From Lachnospiraceae bacterium (lineage in GTDB: Bacteria > Bacillota_A > Clostridia > Lachnospirales > Lachnospiraceae), in NCBI GenBank assembly GCA_017391465.1, contig JAFOYH010000077.1:1-32541 (forward strand): a stretch of 32,541 nucleotides of DNA, written 5' to 3'. Below the pieces are notes generated by a model that searched no databases, was not told the origin of the DNA, and saw nothing but the letters and a program-made list of their open reading frames with translations. Below, piece after piece: positions 1 through 9,377 of this stretch (within the stretch, counting starts at the first letter, position 1; every line of letters begins with the position of its first letter). Both the position numbers and the translations under genes were made by a program.

Positions 1-40
1 ATATTTCTTGCTGTTTGTTTGCAATTTCAATCACTTTTTT

Positions 41-80
41 AAAAAGCAGGTAACATAATGATCTATTCATTACATTACCT
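41..80 (-). terminator. Intrinsic terminator of spoIVB
   Basis: Read on the minus strand, positions 80-67 and 61-48 form a 14-bp stem. It contains two adjacent G-U wobbles and a 5-nt loop (66-62). The stem is followed by GC and five T residues (45-41). It begins 9 nt after the spoIVB stop codon. The wobbles pair only in the minus-strand RNA, which fits termination of spoIVB rather than of anything entering from the left. Confidence 0.85.
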
Positions 81-88
81 ACTTGAGA

Positions 89-1189
89 TTATTCTGCTGA
101 TTCTAACATATTCTCAATGAATATGCCATACCCCCGTGTCGGGTCATTCACAAGAACATGGGTCACGGCCCCCACCAGTTTCCCGTCCTGAATAATGGGG
201 CTGCCGCTCATTCCCTGCACAATACCGTTTGTCTTTTTCATTAACTCTTCATCCATTACTCGGATCATAAAATTCTTTTGACCATCCAGATTCAGTTTTT
301 CAATATGTTCTATTTGGATCTCATAATCTTTAATCTCACCATCTACTCTGCATCGGATCCATGCTTCACCTTCTTTAACTTCGTGTTTCTGTGCGATAGA
401 AATTGCCTGTTCTTCATCATATAAATTGACATTTTTAGCGAGCTTTCCATAGATTCCCTTCGCATTATTGCTTTCGACAATGCCCAATACAGGACTATGA
501 ATATAATCAATATGACCGATCATTTCTCCCGGTTCACCATTTTTACCTTTGATTATAGACATAATTTTTGATTCATAAAGTCTTCCATACTGGATATCAA
601 TGATCTCTCCCGTATCCACATCAGCAATTCCATGCCCTAAAGCCACAAAATGTCCGTTCTCATCAACAAATGTTAACGTTCCAATACCCTGCGCATCCTG
701 ACGAACCCAGATTCCAAGTTTATATGCCTTACTTTCTGTCTGAATGGGTGTCATTTCTATAGTTGTTTCCTTGCCATCGCGCAAAACCGTTAGGACGCAT
801 TGTTTTTCGCCGTTCTGCTGAATCAGTTTGGTAAATCCTTTAATGGAATCAATTTCTACACCATTAAAACATGTAATATAATCACCACTTTTCAGACTGT
901 TCTTTGTTGGTTCAATTTTTTCTCCATCCATTCCTGTCACTTCATCTGTATCCAAAACCATAATACCCTTTGAATGGATATAAATTCCTACAGGCATGCC
1001 CAATGGCATGAATCGCTTATCATCTGTTTTTATACGATTTAATATTTCCCTTTTATTCTCAATATTGGCAACCGTTTGACTTTCTCCTGATGCATGCGTA
1101 TAAATCGTATAAGAAAGGTAATAAATAAAAAAGAAGACATATACAGTAAAAACAACGACAAGAAATCTGCGGTATTTTTCTCGGTTCAT
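89..1189 (-). CDS. spoIVB: SpoIVB peptidase, sporulation signalling serine protease
   Basis: SpoIVB is made in the forespore and secreted into the intermembrane space. There it cleaves SpoIVFA and so triggers pro-sigma-K processing in the mother cell (known for the family). The protein shows one N-terminal membrane segment (about residues 8-32), a PDZ region in the first half, and an S55 peptidase domain with the ALGHGI histidine box and a GMSGSP serine box near residue 330. The start is ATG at 1189, because GGAGG lies 8 nt upstream. An ATG five codons earlier has only a cramped, weak site. This gives 366 aa, shorter than the B. subtilis protein (about 426 aa). The gene lies directly after recN, as in B. 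subtilis, but is insulated from it by a terminator. I could not identify a convincing sigma-F or sigma-G promoter in the 54-nt gap. Confidence 0.95.
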   Translation of the reverse strand: MNREKYRRFLVVVFTVYVFFFIYYLSYTIYTHASGESQTVANIENKREILNRIKTDDKRFMPLGMPVGIYIHSKGIMVLDTDEVTGMDGEKIEPTKNSLKSGDYITCFNGVEIDSIKGFTKLIQQNGEKQCVLTVLRDGKETTIEMTPIQTESKAYKLGIWVRQDAQGIGTLTFVDENGHFVALGHGIADVDTGEIIDIQYGRLYESKIMSIIKGKNGEPGEMIGHIDYIHSPVLGIVESNNAKGIYGKLAKNVNLYDEEQAISIAQKHEVKEGEAWIRCRVDGEIKDYEIQIEHIEKLNLDGQKNFMIRVMDEELMKKTNGIVQGMSGSPIIQDGKLVGAVTHVLVNDPTRGYGIFIENMLESAE

Positions 1190-1237
1190 CGGCTCATCCT
1201 CCATAATCCTTTTATTTATTATTTCTTAAAAACTTCA

Positions 1238-1274
1238 AAAAAAGAGGCATGTACATCGACTTTGTACATCCCTC
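1238..1274 (-). terminator. Intrinsic terminator after recN
   Basis: On the minus strand, arms 1274-1263 and 1255-1244 pair over 12 positions with a single mismatch. The loop is 7 nt and seven T residues follow (1243-1237). It closes the long asp23-to-recN run and separates it from spoIVB. Confidence 0.9.
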
Positions 1275-1290
1275 ATAGTATATGATTTAT

Positions 1291-2985
1291 TTAATTTTTC
1301 AAACAGGTTAATCTAAACTGTTCTGCCATTTTTTTCATTTCATCAGCACTATCTAAAATGGACTGTGTGATTTCCACACCACCCATTAAACGAGCTACTT
1401 CACGTACCTGTTCTTCATCAGAAAGTGCTCGGATATCCGTTGTTGTACGTTCTTCATCCGCTGTCTTTTCAATCAGATAATGACTGTCTGCCATCGCTGC
1501 AATCTGAGGCAGATGTGTAATGCACAGTACCTGATGACTTCTGCCAATATACGCCATCTTTTCCGCAACTTTCTGAGCTGTCCGCCCACTGATTCCCGTA
1601 TCAATCTCGTCAAAAATCAGTGTTGGAATCTCATCAATCTGAGCAAGAACCGATTTAATACCAAGCATGATTCGTGATAATTCACCACCGGAAGCAACTT
1701 TTCCTAATGATTTCACATCTTCGCCTGGATTTGTAGAAACAAGAAATTCCACATCATCACAACCATTTTTCGAATATCTTCCCAATGGTTCGATACAGAT
1801 TTTAAATTTAACCTGAAGAAAATTCAGATCCTTCAAAGAATCTTCCATCTGCAGCTCCAGCGTTTTTGCATAGAATTGACGCATCTGACTGACTTCTTCA
1901 GAAATCATTTTAAGCTCCTTTTCACTGGCATCCATTTTTTCTTTCAAATCCAAAAGCCATTCATCATAGCTCTTCAGATGTTCTAGTTCTTCCTGTTTTT
2001 CATCTCTATAAGCTAAAATAGCTTCAATAGATGGACCATATTTTGCTTTCAAACGATTGAGCAGATCGAGACGTTCTTCCGTATCTTTAAAATCCTGTTC
2101 ATTGAAAGTTAATGTATCCATATAACCTGCCAAATCACGATTAAAATCATTCAGCAGATTTTCAATATTTTCCAATTGTTCACGAAGTCCTGAAATTTCC
2201 TCATCAAAGTCTTCTACTCCGTAAAAATTTTTAAGACTGCGTCCAATCTGCTCACCTGCAGAAGTTCGATCTTCATAACCTGTCCACTGATGAACAAGCG
2301 ATAATTTTTCAATGATCTCTCGTCCATGAGACATCTTTCGATAATCAGCTTCTAATTGTTCATCTTCACCAACAATTAAATGCGCATCTTCAATCTCCTG
2401 AAGTTCAAATTCTAAAAACGAAATCTGACGAAGTCTCTGCTCATTGTCCATGGCCTGATGTTCATATAAATCTTTATAATGAACGTAATTCTGATATGCC
2501 TTTTCCAATTGTATTTTTCGATTTCCCAAAGGTTCACGAATAAAACGATCTAAAATGATAAGATGTCTGGACTTATCCAACAATGATTGATGATCATGCT
2601 GTCCATGAATATCCAACAAAAGCTGTCCTACCTTACGCACATCCGTTACAGAAACAATTTCTCCGTTAATTCGACAAACGCTTCGAGCTGCAGTCATTCT
2701 TCTGGAAATAATGACTGAGTCATCTTCTACTGGAATCTCCATAAATTTTAACGTTTCCAGAACTCTCGGATCACTAACTGAAAAAAACAATTCAGCAAGT
2801 GCATAATCCGCACCATGTCGAATCATGTCTTTGGAAACTTTGGAACCAAGGGCCATATTCACGGCTCCCATAAGAACTGATTTACCAGCTCCGGTTTCGC
2901 CGGTTAAAATATTCAGATGATCTTCAAAATTCATCTCAACCTCATCAATAAGAGCAAGATTTTTCACATGTACACTTATAAGCAT
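1291..2985 (-). CDS. recN: DNA repair protein RecN (SMC-like ATPase)
   Basis: RecN is a cytoplasmic SMC-type ATPase that acts early at DNA double-strand breaks. The 564-aa length is normal for the family. The Walker A motif GETGAGKS is at residues 29-36. A long helical, coiled-coil-rich middle spans roughly residues 155-400. The C-terminal half carries the ABC-type signature around SGGELSRIMLG and the Walker B DEIDTG. The ATG is preceded by AGGTG. The argR stop lies only 8 nt upstream, so the two are co-transcribed, the usual argR-recN arrangement of Firmicutes. It is the last gene before a strong terminator. Confidence 0.97.
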   Translation of the reverse strand: MLISVHVKNLALIDEVEMNFEDHLNILTGETGAGKSVLMGAVNMALGSKVSKDMIRHGADYALAELFFSVSDPRVLETLKFMEIPVEDDSVIISRRMTAARSVCRINGEIVSVTDVRKVGQLLLDIHGQHDHQSLLDKSRHLIILDRFIREPLGNRKIQLEKAYQNYVHYKDLYEHQAMDNEQRLRQISFLEFELQEIEDAHLIVGEDEQLEADYRKMSHGREIIEKLSLVHQWTGYEDRTSAGEQIGRSLKNFYGVEDFDEEISGLREQLENIENLLNDFNRDLAGYMDTLTFNEQDFKDTEERLDLLNRLKAKYGPSIEAILAYRDEKQEELEHLKSYDEWLLDLKEKMDASEKELKMISEEVSQMRQFYAKTLELQMEDSLKDLNFLQVKFKICIEPLGRYSKNGCDDVEFLVSTNPGEDVKSLGKVASGGELSRIMLGIKSVLAQIDEIPTLIFDEIDTGISGRTAQKVAEKMAYIGRSHQVLCITHLPQIAAMADSHYLIEKTADEERTTTDIRALSDEEQVREVARLMGGVEITQSILDSADEMKKMAEQFRLTCLKN

Positions 2986-2993
2986 TCTTTCAC

Positions 2994-3443
2994 CTATTTC
3001 AACATCTGATTAATTTCTTCCATAACAATATGGGCATCTTCCGGACCTCGAAGTGCACACATAATCGTGTCATCGCCTGCAATGCAGCCAACGACACCAG
3101 GAAGTTCCATATGATCAATGGCCACCGCAACGGCCATCGCCATACCTGTCACTGTTTTAATAACAATAAGACTGGTTGCAATCTCTTTCGATATATAACC
3201 TTCTTTTAAGACCCTGGAATATTTATCCGTCATTTCCATGGTTGGTTTAATAAATGCCACATATTTCTGACGTCCATTGCTTCCGGAAACCTTTGATAAT
3301 TTGAGTTCACGGATATCTCTTGAAATAGTCGCCTGTGTCACAGAGAAACCATTCTGATTCAAACGATCGGCCAATTCTTCCTGTGTCTCAATATCATATT
3401 TATCAATAAGTTCTAAGATTTTCGCATGACGTTTTGATTTCAT
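2994..3443 (-). CDS. argR: Arginine repressor ArgR/AhrC
   Basis: This is an arginine-responsive repressor of arginine biosynthesis (an activator of catabolism in some species) that acts as a hexamer. The 149-aa length is typical. The N-terminal winged helix-turn-helix (residues 1-70) contains the family motif QATISRDIRELKL. The C-terminal oligomerisation and arginine-binding domain has GVVGCIAGDDTI, whose GDD aspartates normally contact arginine. GGAG precedes the ATG by about 10 nt. It lies between nadK (22-nt gap) and recN (8-nt gap). No arginine biosynthesis gene is in the window, so its targets lie elsewhere. Confidence 0.96.
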   Translation of the reverse strand: MKSKRHAKILELIDKYDIETQEELADRLNQNGFSVTQATISRDIRELKLSKVSGSNGRQKYVAFIKPTMEMTDKYSRVLKEGYISKEIATSLIVIKTVTGMAMAVAVAIDHMELPGVVGCIAGDDTIMCALRGPEDAHIVMEEINQMLK

Positions 3444-3465
3444 GTTCTATAATCTCCTTCCGCAA

Positions 3466-4329
3466 CTATACATTTTTCATCTTTGTTCGAAGTATATCAC
3501 AAAAACTCTTCTGACGAATATTCACCACAGGCACTTTTTTGCTTCCCTGAACAATTTCCACAACATCCGAAGATTCCAACTCCCAGACAGTATCTCCATC
3601 GTAAGTCACAAGAGCCTCTTCTTTCTGTGTTTTTCTTCGTCTTCCAACTTCCACCTTAATCTTTGCCTGTGCGGGAACAACCACACTGCGTGCAGACAAT
3701 GAATGCGGACAAATTGGTGTCACAATCATCATTTCTGTTCCCGGAAATACCACTGGTCCGCCTGCAGAAAGATTATATCCCGTTGATCCTGATGGTGTCG
3801 ATATAATAACACCATCGGCAGCATAGATATCAACCAACTGATCATTTACATAGATTTTCAATTCAACAATTCGCGAGAAACCGGAACGTGTCACAATTAC
3901 ATCGTTAAATGCAATACTTTTCTGCAAACGTCTTCCATCACGATAAACTGCCCCGCGAAGAAGCATACGATTCTGAATAGTATAATCGCCATCTATCAAT
4001 GCATCCAGACCGCTGTAAAGATCATCCAGTTCAATGGTTGTTAAGAATCCAACAGTTCCCATATTAACGCCAACCATTGGAATATCCAGTCCTGCAAAGT
4101 CACGCACCGTCTGAATAAAAGTTCCATCGCCACCAAGAACGATAACGCAATCAATATCTTCCTGTAATTTCGTCAGGTCTGTATAACCTGTCTCAACAGG
4201 ATTTGTACCAACTAACGGTTCTGCCAATTGGCACTCACGCCCTCTTTCGAGAATATATCTCTGGATTTCTTTTGTTACACTTAAATCTTTATCTTTATCC
4301 TGATTTGTCACAATTAAAAACTTATCCAT
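3466..4329 (-). CDS. nadK: NAD kinase
   Basis: NAD kinase phosphorylates NAD to NADP in the cytoplasm, using ATP or polyphosphate. The 287-aa protein has the signature GGDGTFI (about residues 67-73), NMGTVGFL, and the substrate-binding TPSGSTGYN motif. The start is ATG with AGGAGA just upstream. The gene sits between tlyA (13-nt gap) and argR. B. subtilis has no nadK at this place, but clostridial genomes often do. Function is assigned from motifs and length and is not in real doubt. Confidence 0.96.
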   Translation of the reverse strand: MDKFLIVTNQDKDKDLSVTKEIQRYILERGRECQLAEPLVGTNPVETGYTDLTKLQEDIDCVIVLGGDGTFIQTVRDFAGLDIPMVGVNMGTVGFLTTIELDDLYSGLDALIDGDYTIQNRMLLRGAVYRDGRRLQKSIAFNDVIVTRSGFSRIVELKIYVNDQLVDIYAADGVIISTPSGSTGYNLSAGGPVVFPGTEMMIVTPICPHSLSARSVVVPAQAKIKVEVGRRRKTQKEEALVTYDGDTVWELESSDVVEIVQGSKKVPVVNIRQKSFCDILRTKMKNV

Positions 4330-4342
4330 TGGTCTCTCCTAA

Positions 4343-5149
4343 TTATAAAGATGCATGTGAATCCTCCACAACTTTCTTTGCATCCACCGGTTCATGTTCA
4401 ATGATTACATCCTCCGGCTGTTTTTCCAGATAGATTAAATATTCAATATTACCTTCCGGTCCTTTGATTGGAGAATAGTCCAGTCCCAACACTTTAAAAT
4501 GAAGACCATCTGCAATCCCCATAACTTTTTCAATAACTTCAATATGTACAGCTTTGTCGCGGACAACACCTTTTTTGCCGACTTTTTCTCGACCCGCTTC
4601 AAACTGAGGTTTGATCAGACAAACCATTCGACCATCATCGGTCAATAAAGCTCTTGCAGCAGGCAAGACAAGACCTAAAGATATAAATGAAACATCTACC
4701 GAAGCAAAACCTATAGGTTCGCCAATATCTTCCGGTGTCACATAACGAATATTTGTCTTTTCCATACTGACAACACGTTCATCCTGACGCAATTTCCAGT
4801 CCAACTGTCCACGGCCAACGTCCACAGCAAAGACTTTTACAGCACCGTTCTGAAGCATGCAATCAGTAAACCCTCCTGTGGAAGATCCAATATCCATGCA
4901 TACTGTATCTTTTACATCCACGCCAAAGACATCTATCGCCTTTTCAAGTTTGTAACCGCCACGGCTGACATATTTCATGGTATGACCTTTAATTTCAATC
5001 TGTGCCTTTTCTTCATCAAAGGTTGTCCCGGCTTTATCTTCTCTCTCTCCATTGACAAAAACATTTCCTGTCATAATAATTGCTTTTGCCTTTTCTCTGG
5101 AATCCGCCAAACGGCGCTCAACCAAAAGCACATCTAATCTTTTTTTCAT
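4343..5149 (-). CDS. tlyA: TlyA family rRNA 2'-O-methyltransferase (S4 + FtsJ-like)
   Basis: TlyA/YqxC proteins methylate ribose hydroxyls of 16S/23S rRNA in actinobacteria. The hemolysin A name is historical, and the Firmicute member is less well characterised. Residues 1-60 form an S4 RNA-binding domain (KRLDVLLVERRLADS). A Rossmann SAM-binding domain follows, with DIGSSTGGFTDC near residue 87 and the FtsJ-like KPQFEAGREKVGKKG. The ATG overlaps the dxs stop by 4 nt (ATGA), indicating translational coupling. The 268-aa length is usual. The last 20 residues, rich in acidic residues, extend slightly past the conserved fold. Confidence 0.93.
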   Translation of the reverse strand: MKKRLDVLLVERRLADSREKAKAIIMTGNVFVNGEREDKAGTTFDEEKAQIEIKGHTMKYVSRGGYKLEKAIDVFGVDVKDTVCMDIGSSTGGFTDCMLQNGAVKVFAVDVGRGQLDWKLRQDERVVSMEKTNIRYVTPEDIGEPIGFASVDVSFISLGLVLPAARALLTDDGRMVCLIKPQFEAGREKVGKKGVVRDKAVHIEVIEKVMGIADGLHFKVLGLDYSPIKGPEGNIEYLIYLEKQPEDVIIEHEPVDAKKVVEDSHASL

Positions 5150-7011
5150 AATAATACCTCAGACAATATCTTCATGGCAATCGCCCATGGATCCATCCCC
5201 ATCGATGTCTTCAACTGAGTCACATTGCCGTGTTCAACAAACTCATTTGGAATGCCGACATGTTTCACATAGACGGCAGATCCTTTTGTCATATAATAAT
5301 CCGAAACCGCTTCACCGAAACCGCCACGGATCACATTTTCTTCCATCGTAATGATCATATTGTGTTTCTTTTCAAGATAATCCAACATAGCTTCATCCAA
5401 TGGTTTAACAAAACGTGCATTAACAACGGTTGCATGAAGTCCGGCTTTCTCCAGCTCTTTTTTAACCTGAATGGCTGTTTCTACCATACTTCCAACGGCA
5501 AGTAAAGCCACCTGCTCACCTTCATATAACATCTCACTCTTACCATATTCAATCGGAGCACGGTGATCTTTTTCACCTTCCCATGCATCTCCTCTTGGAT
5601 AACGTATCGCTAAAGGATGCTCAAAATTCAATGAAAACTTCATGATATCATAAAGTTCATACGTATTCTTTGGAGCAAACACCGTCATATTCGGAATGGA
5701 ACTAAAGAAAGATAAATCCAAAATCCCCTGATGGGTTTCTCCATCAGCACCTACAATGCCTGCGCGATCAACGCAAAACGTTACCGGGAGATCCGGAATG
5801 CAGACATCATGGATAATCTGATCATATGCGCGCTGGAAGAAAGACGAATAAATAGCCACATAAGGTTTCATTCCTCCTGCAGCCAGACCACCTGCAAATG
5901 TTACTGCATGCTCTTCCGCGATACCCACATCAAAAAAACGTTTCGGAAAACGTTTTGAAAACTTTGTCAATCCTGTTCCTGACGGCATTGCTGCACACAC
6001 AGCAACAACGCGTTCATCTTTTGTTCCCAAATACTGAATAGCCTTTGAAAATGCCTCCGTATACGAAATTTTTGTACTCTTTGATATCTCTCCACTAGCT
6101 ACATCAAACTTACCCACACCATGGAATTCGGACGGATTATGTTCTGCAGGTTCATAGCCCTTGCCTTTTTTCGTTAATACATGAATAAGAACTGGATTCT
6201 TTTCTTTTTTTGCTGCTTTTATGACCTGAATCAGCTGACTGATATCGTGTCCATCTACGGGTCCCATATATTCAATGCCCAAATCCTCAAAAAATCCTCC
6301 CGGAATCAAAATCTGCTTCAAGGCATCTTTTGATTTTTTGACACCACGCGCTACCGAATCACCGATGCCTGGAATCTTTCGAAGCGCAGATTCCACATCC
6401 ACTTTCAATTCAAGATAGCTTTCATTCGTACGGATTCGATTCAGATATTTACTCATACCGCCCACATTTTCAGAAATAGACATCTTATTATCATTAAGAA
6501 TGATAATAAGATTTGAATTCAGGCGTGCTGCATTATTCAATGCTTCATAAGCCATCCCTCCAGTCAATGATCCATCACCAATGACCGCTGCAACCGTATA
6601 ATCTTCGCCTTTTAAATCACGCGCACGAGCATACCCCAGTGCTGCTGAAATTGAAGTCGAACTGTGCCCCGTATCAAAGGCGTCACACGAGCTTTCTCTA
6701 TGTTTTGGAAAACCACTCATACCGCCATACGTACGAAGTCCTGCAAATTCTTCTTTTCTTCCTGTTAAAATCTTATGTGTATAAGACTGGTGTCCCACAT
6801 CCCAGATAATCTTATCCTTTGGCAAATCCAAACAGAGATGTAACGCCATCGTTAATTCTATCACGCCAAGATTTGAAGCCAGGTGTCCGCCCGTTTCACT
6901 GACCGATTCAACGATAAAATGTCGAAGCTCATCTGCCAGTGCATCATACTCTGATGATGAAATATTCTTTATGTCATTCTCTGCTTTAATCTGTTCTAAT
7001 ATTGCTGTCAT
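5146..7011 (-). CDS. dxs: 1-deoxy-D-xylulose-5-phosphate synthase
   Basis: Dxs condenses pyruvate and glyceraldehyde 3-phosphate with thiamine diphosphate, the entry step of the MEP isoprenoid pathway. The 621-aa protein has the transketolase-type N-terminal part with the ThDP motif beginning GDGSLTGG (about residue 150). The pyrimidine-binding domain contains DRAGIVGADGETHQG. A C-terminal transketolase domain completes it. The ATG is preceded by AGGTGAGG. It follows ispA after 13 nt and overlaps tlyA by 4 nt. Pairing with ispA puts the first and a later step of prenyl-diphosphate synthesis on one transcript. Confidence 0.97.
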   Translation of the reverse strand: MTAILEQIKAENDIKNISSSEYDALADELRHFIVESVSETGGHLASNLGVIELTMALHLCLDLPKDKIIWDVGHQSYTHKILTGRKEEFAGLRTYGGMSGFPKHRESSCDAFDTGHSSTSISAALGYARARDLKGEDYTVAAVIGDGSLTGGMAYEALNNAARLNSNLIIILNDNKMSISENVGGMSKYLNRIRTNESYLELKVDVESALRKIPGIGDSVARGVKKSKDALKQILIPGGFFEDLGIEYMGPVDGHDISQLIQVIKAAKKEKNPVLIHVLTKKGKGYEPAEHNPSEFHGVGKFDVASGEISKSTKISYTEAFSKAIQYLGTKDERVVAVCAAMPSGTGLTKFSKRFPKRFFDVGIAEEHAVTFAGGLAAGGMKPYVAIYSSFFQRAYDQIIHDVCIPDLPVTFCVDRAGIVGADGETHQGILDLSFFSSIPNMTVFAPKNTYELYDIMKFSLNFEHPLAIRYPRGDAWEGEKDHRAPIEYGKSEMLYEGEQVALLAVGSMVETAIQVKKELEKAGLHATVVNARFVKPLDEAMLDYLEKKHNMIITMEENVIRGGFGEAVSDYYMTKGSAVYVKHVGIPNEFVEHGNVTQLKTSMGMDPWAIAMKILSEVLL

Positions 7012-7024
7012 TCTTCCTCACCTG

Positions 7025-7936
7025 TTATTTTTCTCTGTGCACCAACTGACAGATTAATTCTTCCAAAAATGGATTTGATAATCCATAACATTCGGATATG
7101 TCCTTCAACGATTTAATCGCCATATCTGAAAGTCTTTCCGCTTCGCCCATAGCACCATCAATGCCAAACAAAGTCACATAAGTTGTTTTATTATTCTTTT
7201 CATCACTATGTGTTTGTTTCCCAAGAACTTCTAAAGAACTTGTCACATCCAGAATATCATCCTGAATCTGAAAACTGATACCAATATTTTTTGCAATACC
7301 TTCTATTTTATGCAAGTCCTCTGCGGATGCGCCAGCCAGAACCGCACCAATCATCATGGAACATTCAATAAGTGCACTTGTTTTCATTTCATGTATAAAA
7401 TCAAGCACGGATTGTGTTAACGGCTGACCTTCCTTTTCCACATCCACAACTTGGCCGCCGATCATACCATAAATCCCCGGCTTTGATGCTAAAATCTGAA
7501 TAGCCTGTGCTACGCTGCGAAATTCATCCATATCCCTTGCCAGATCAAATGCCTTTGATGCCGTTTCATATGCATAATTAAGCAATGCATCCCCCGCAAG
7601 AATCGCCATAGCTTCACCGAATACCACATGAGATGTTTTTCTTCCACGGCGGTACTCATCATTATCCAATGCCGGAAGATCATCGTGAATCAATGAATAT
7701 GTATGAATCATCTCAATTGCTGCCATAAACGGATGGATGATGGCTTCATGCTTTCCTCCAAATAAACGATACGTTTCCTGAATCAACATTGGACGTAAAC
7801 GCTTGCCTCCTGCCATCAAACTGTAATTCATCGCCTCAAAAATCGTCTTCTGATAACCTTCTTCCTTTGGTACAGCCACTTTTAATATATCTTCAATTTC
7901 CTGTGTACGTTTTTCCAATTCATCCTTAAAACCCAT
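7025..7936 (-). CDS. ispA: Farnesyl/geranyl diphosphate synthase
   Basis: This is a short-chain trans-prenyl transferase that makes geranyl and farnesyl diphosphate for quinone, undecaprenyl and related pathways. The 303-aa protein has GGKRLRP near residue 43. It carries both aspartate-rich motifs: the first reads DDLPALDND (about residue 90), the second QIQDDILDV (about residue 230). The ATG lies 3 nt after the xseB stop, inside a tight operon with xseB and dxs, as in B. subtilis. Exact chain length cannot be read from the sequence. Confidence 0.95.
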   Translation of the reverse strand: MGFKDELEKRTQEIEDILKVAVPKEEGYQKTIFEAMNYSLMAGGKRLRPMLIQETYRLFGGKHEAIIHPFMAAIEMIHTYSLIHDDLPALDNDEYRRGRKTSHVVFGEAMAILAGDALLNYAYETASKAFDLARDMDEFRSVAQAIQILASKPGIYGMIGGQVVDVEKEGQPLTQSVLDFIHEMKTSALIECSMMIGAVLAGASAEDLHKIEGIAKNIGISFQIQDDILDVTSSLEVLGKQTHSDEKNNKTTYVTLFGIDGAMGEAERLSDMAIKSLKDISECYGLSNPFLEELICQLVHREK

Positions 7937-7939
7937 GAT

Positions 7940-8131
7940 CTATTCCTCTCCGCTGACTTCAATCAGTTTCTTTTCCACTTTATCCAGAGAATCATTGCAA
8001 TACTTGATCAATTTCATACCTGTTGTATATAATTTAAAAGATTCTTCCAGACTGGTCTCTTTATTCTCCATCTGTCGGATTAAATCTTCCAATTCACCAA
8101 AGACGGTTTCCAAATTCTTACTCTTTGCCAT
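7940..8131 (-). CDS. xseB: Exodeoxyribonuclease VII small subunit
   Basis: XseB is the small subunit of exonuclease VII, which degrades single-stranded DNA from both ends together with XseA. The protein is 63 aa when started at the MAKSKNLE methionine (8131), which matches family length. The upstream in-frame methionine at 8161 would extend it into a region coding for XseA and add ten residues unlike the family. The typical core is visible: FGELEDLIRQMENKETSLEE, then LYTTGMKLIKYC. The start overlaps the end of xseA by 14 nt, so translation is probably coupled. Confidence 0.95.
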   Translation of the reverse strand: MAKSKNLETVFGELEDLIRQMENKETSLEESFKLYTTGMKLIKYCNDSLDKVEKKLIEVSGEE

Positions 8132-9353
8132 GTTCTCCACTTCCTTCGCTATATATTTCATGTGTTTCGGATACTACGACATCGATAATTCCATCAACGA
8201 GACGAACATGGATCAAATCTCCCGAATCCACAGAATTCACAGAATATATACTTTTTCCATCCGAATCACTAAGTATGGCATAACCACGCTCCAACTGTCT
8301 GAGCGGTGACAGCCCTGAAATTTTTTCACAGTACAAAGTCATTCGATGACGTTCCTCTTTCAAACGAGCTTTCATAATCTGCAGCATGTCTTCCTCCATA
8401 CGCATCAGGCACTGACGATAATCATTCATTCGACTCATCGGACTGACATATTTTAACTGCATATGATATCGTCCAACCATCTGACGATAATAATTCAGCC
8501 GATCCTCCATCTTCATTTCCAAACGACGAGAGTATTCTTCAATTCTCTGCTGAATGACTGCCCACTCAGGTACTGCCATCTCTGCAGCTGCAGACGGCGT
8601 AGGTGCTCTTAAATCAGCAACCATATCAGAAATCGTCCAGTCGGTCTCATGACCTACCGCAGAAATAATCGGTGTTTGACATTCAAAAATTGCCTGAGCA
8701 ACTGCTTTTTCATTAAAAGCCCAAAGATCCTCAATGGAACCACCGCCACGACCGACGATCATCACATCCAGCCCCAGCTGATCTAAATAACGAATGCCAC
8801 GCACAATACTATCTACGGCCTGTTCTCCCTGTACAATAGCCGGATATAAAATCAACTGTATATACGGATTTCTTCGGGCCGAAATCTGAAGCATATCCTG
8901 AATGGCTGCTCCCGTACGTGCTGTTACAATACCAATACGTTTTGGATAAAATGGAATACTTTTTTTATGATTCGGATCAAAATATCCCAAAGCATTCAGT
9001 TCTTTTTTTAAAGCCTCATACTGAGCATACAAAAGTCCAAAACCTTCCATGATAATCTCACGGGCATAGAGCTGATATCTTCCATCACGCTCATAAACAT
9101 TGATGTTCCCTAAAACAATCACCTGCTGTCCTTCTGCCAAACGAAATTTCAATCCACTTGCTCTGGAACCGGCAAACATGACACAGGCAATGGTTCCTCC
9201 ACGATCTTTCAGGGTAAAATAAATATGTCCGGAGGAATGGTATTTACAATTCGATACTTCTCCCCGGACATAAATCCGGCTCAAAAAATAATCTTCTGAA
9301 ATCAGGCTCTTAATATATTGACTCACCTGGGACACGGAATATATATTCTTCAA
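8118..9353 (-). CDS. xseA: Exodeoxyribonuclease VII large subunit
   Basis: XseA is the catalytic subunit of exonuclease VII. The 411-aa protein has an N-terminal OB-fold DNA-binding region (about residues 1-100, beginning IYSVSQVSQYIK). The catalytic domain holds the conserved GRGGGSIEDLWAFN and VGHETD motifs (about residues 200-240). A helical C-terminal region follows. The start codon is TTG at 9353 with AAGGAG about 9 nt upstream. No ATG fits, because YSVSQ is the conserved N-terminus. In B. subtilis folD lies between nusB and xseA; here the gap is only 24 nt and folD is absent. Confidence 0.96.
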   Translation of the reverse strand: MKNIYSVSQVSQYIKSLISEDYFLSRIYVRGEVSNCKYHSSGHIYFTLKDRGGTIACVMFAGSRASGLKFRLAEGQQVIVLGNINVYERDGRYQLYAREIIMEGFGLLYAQYEALKKELNALGYFDPNHKKSIPFYPKRIGIVTARTGAAIQDMLQISARRNPYIQLILYPAIVQGEQAVDSIVRGIRYLDQLGLDVMIVGRGGGSIEDLWAFNEKAVAQAIFECQTPIISAVGHETDWTISDMVADLRAPTPSAAAEMAVPEWAVIQQRIEEYSRRLEMKMEDRLNYYRQMVGRYHMQLKYVSPMSRMNDYRQCLMRMEEDMLQIMKARLKEERHRMTLYCEKISGLSPLRQLERGYAILSDSDGKSIYSVNSVDSGDLIHVRLVDGIIDVVVSETHEIYSEGSGEHGKE

Positions 9354-9377
9354 CCGAGTTTTCTCCTTAAAATGATA

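Noticed and set aside
1..40. Beginning of spo0A at the left edge
   Set aside because: spo0A usually follows spoIVB, but the 40 bases past the terminator are too few to show a coding frame.
1190..1243. Forespore (sigma-F/sigma-G) promoter of spoIVB
   Set aside because: Expected from known biology, but I could not find a -35/-10 pair of acceptable quality between the recN terminator and the start codon.
4343..5149. Hemolysin / virulence label for the TlyA protein
   Set aside because: S4 plus FtsJ-like methyltransferase architecture indicates rRNA methylation; there is no export signal.
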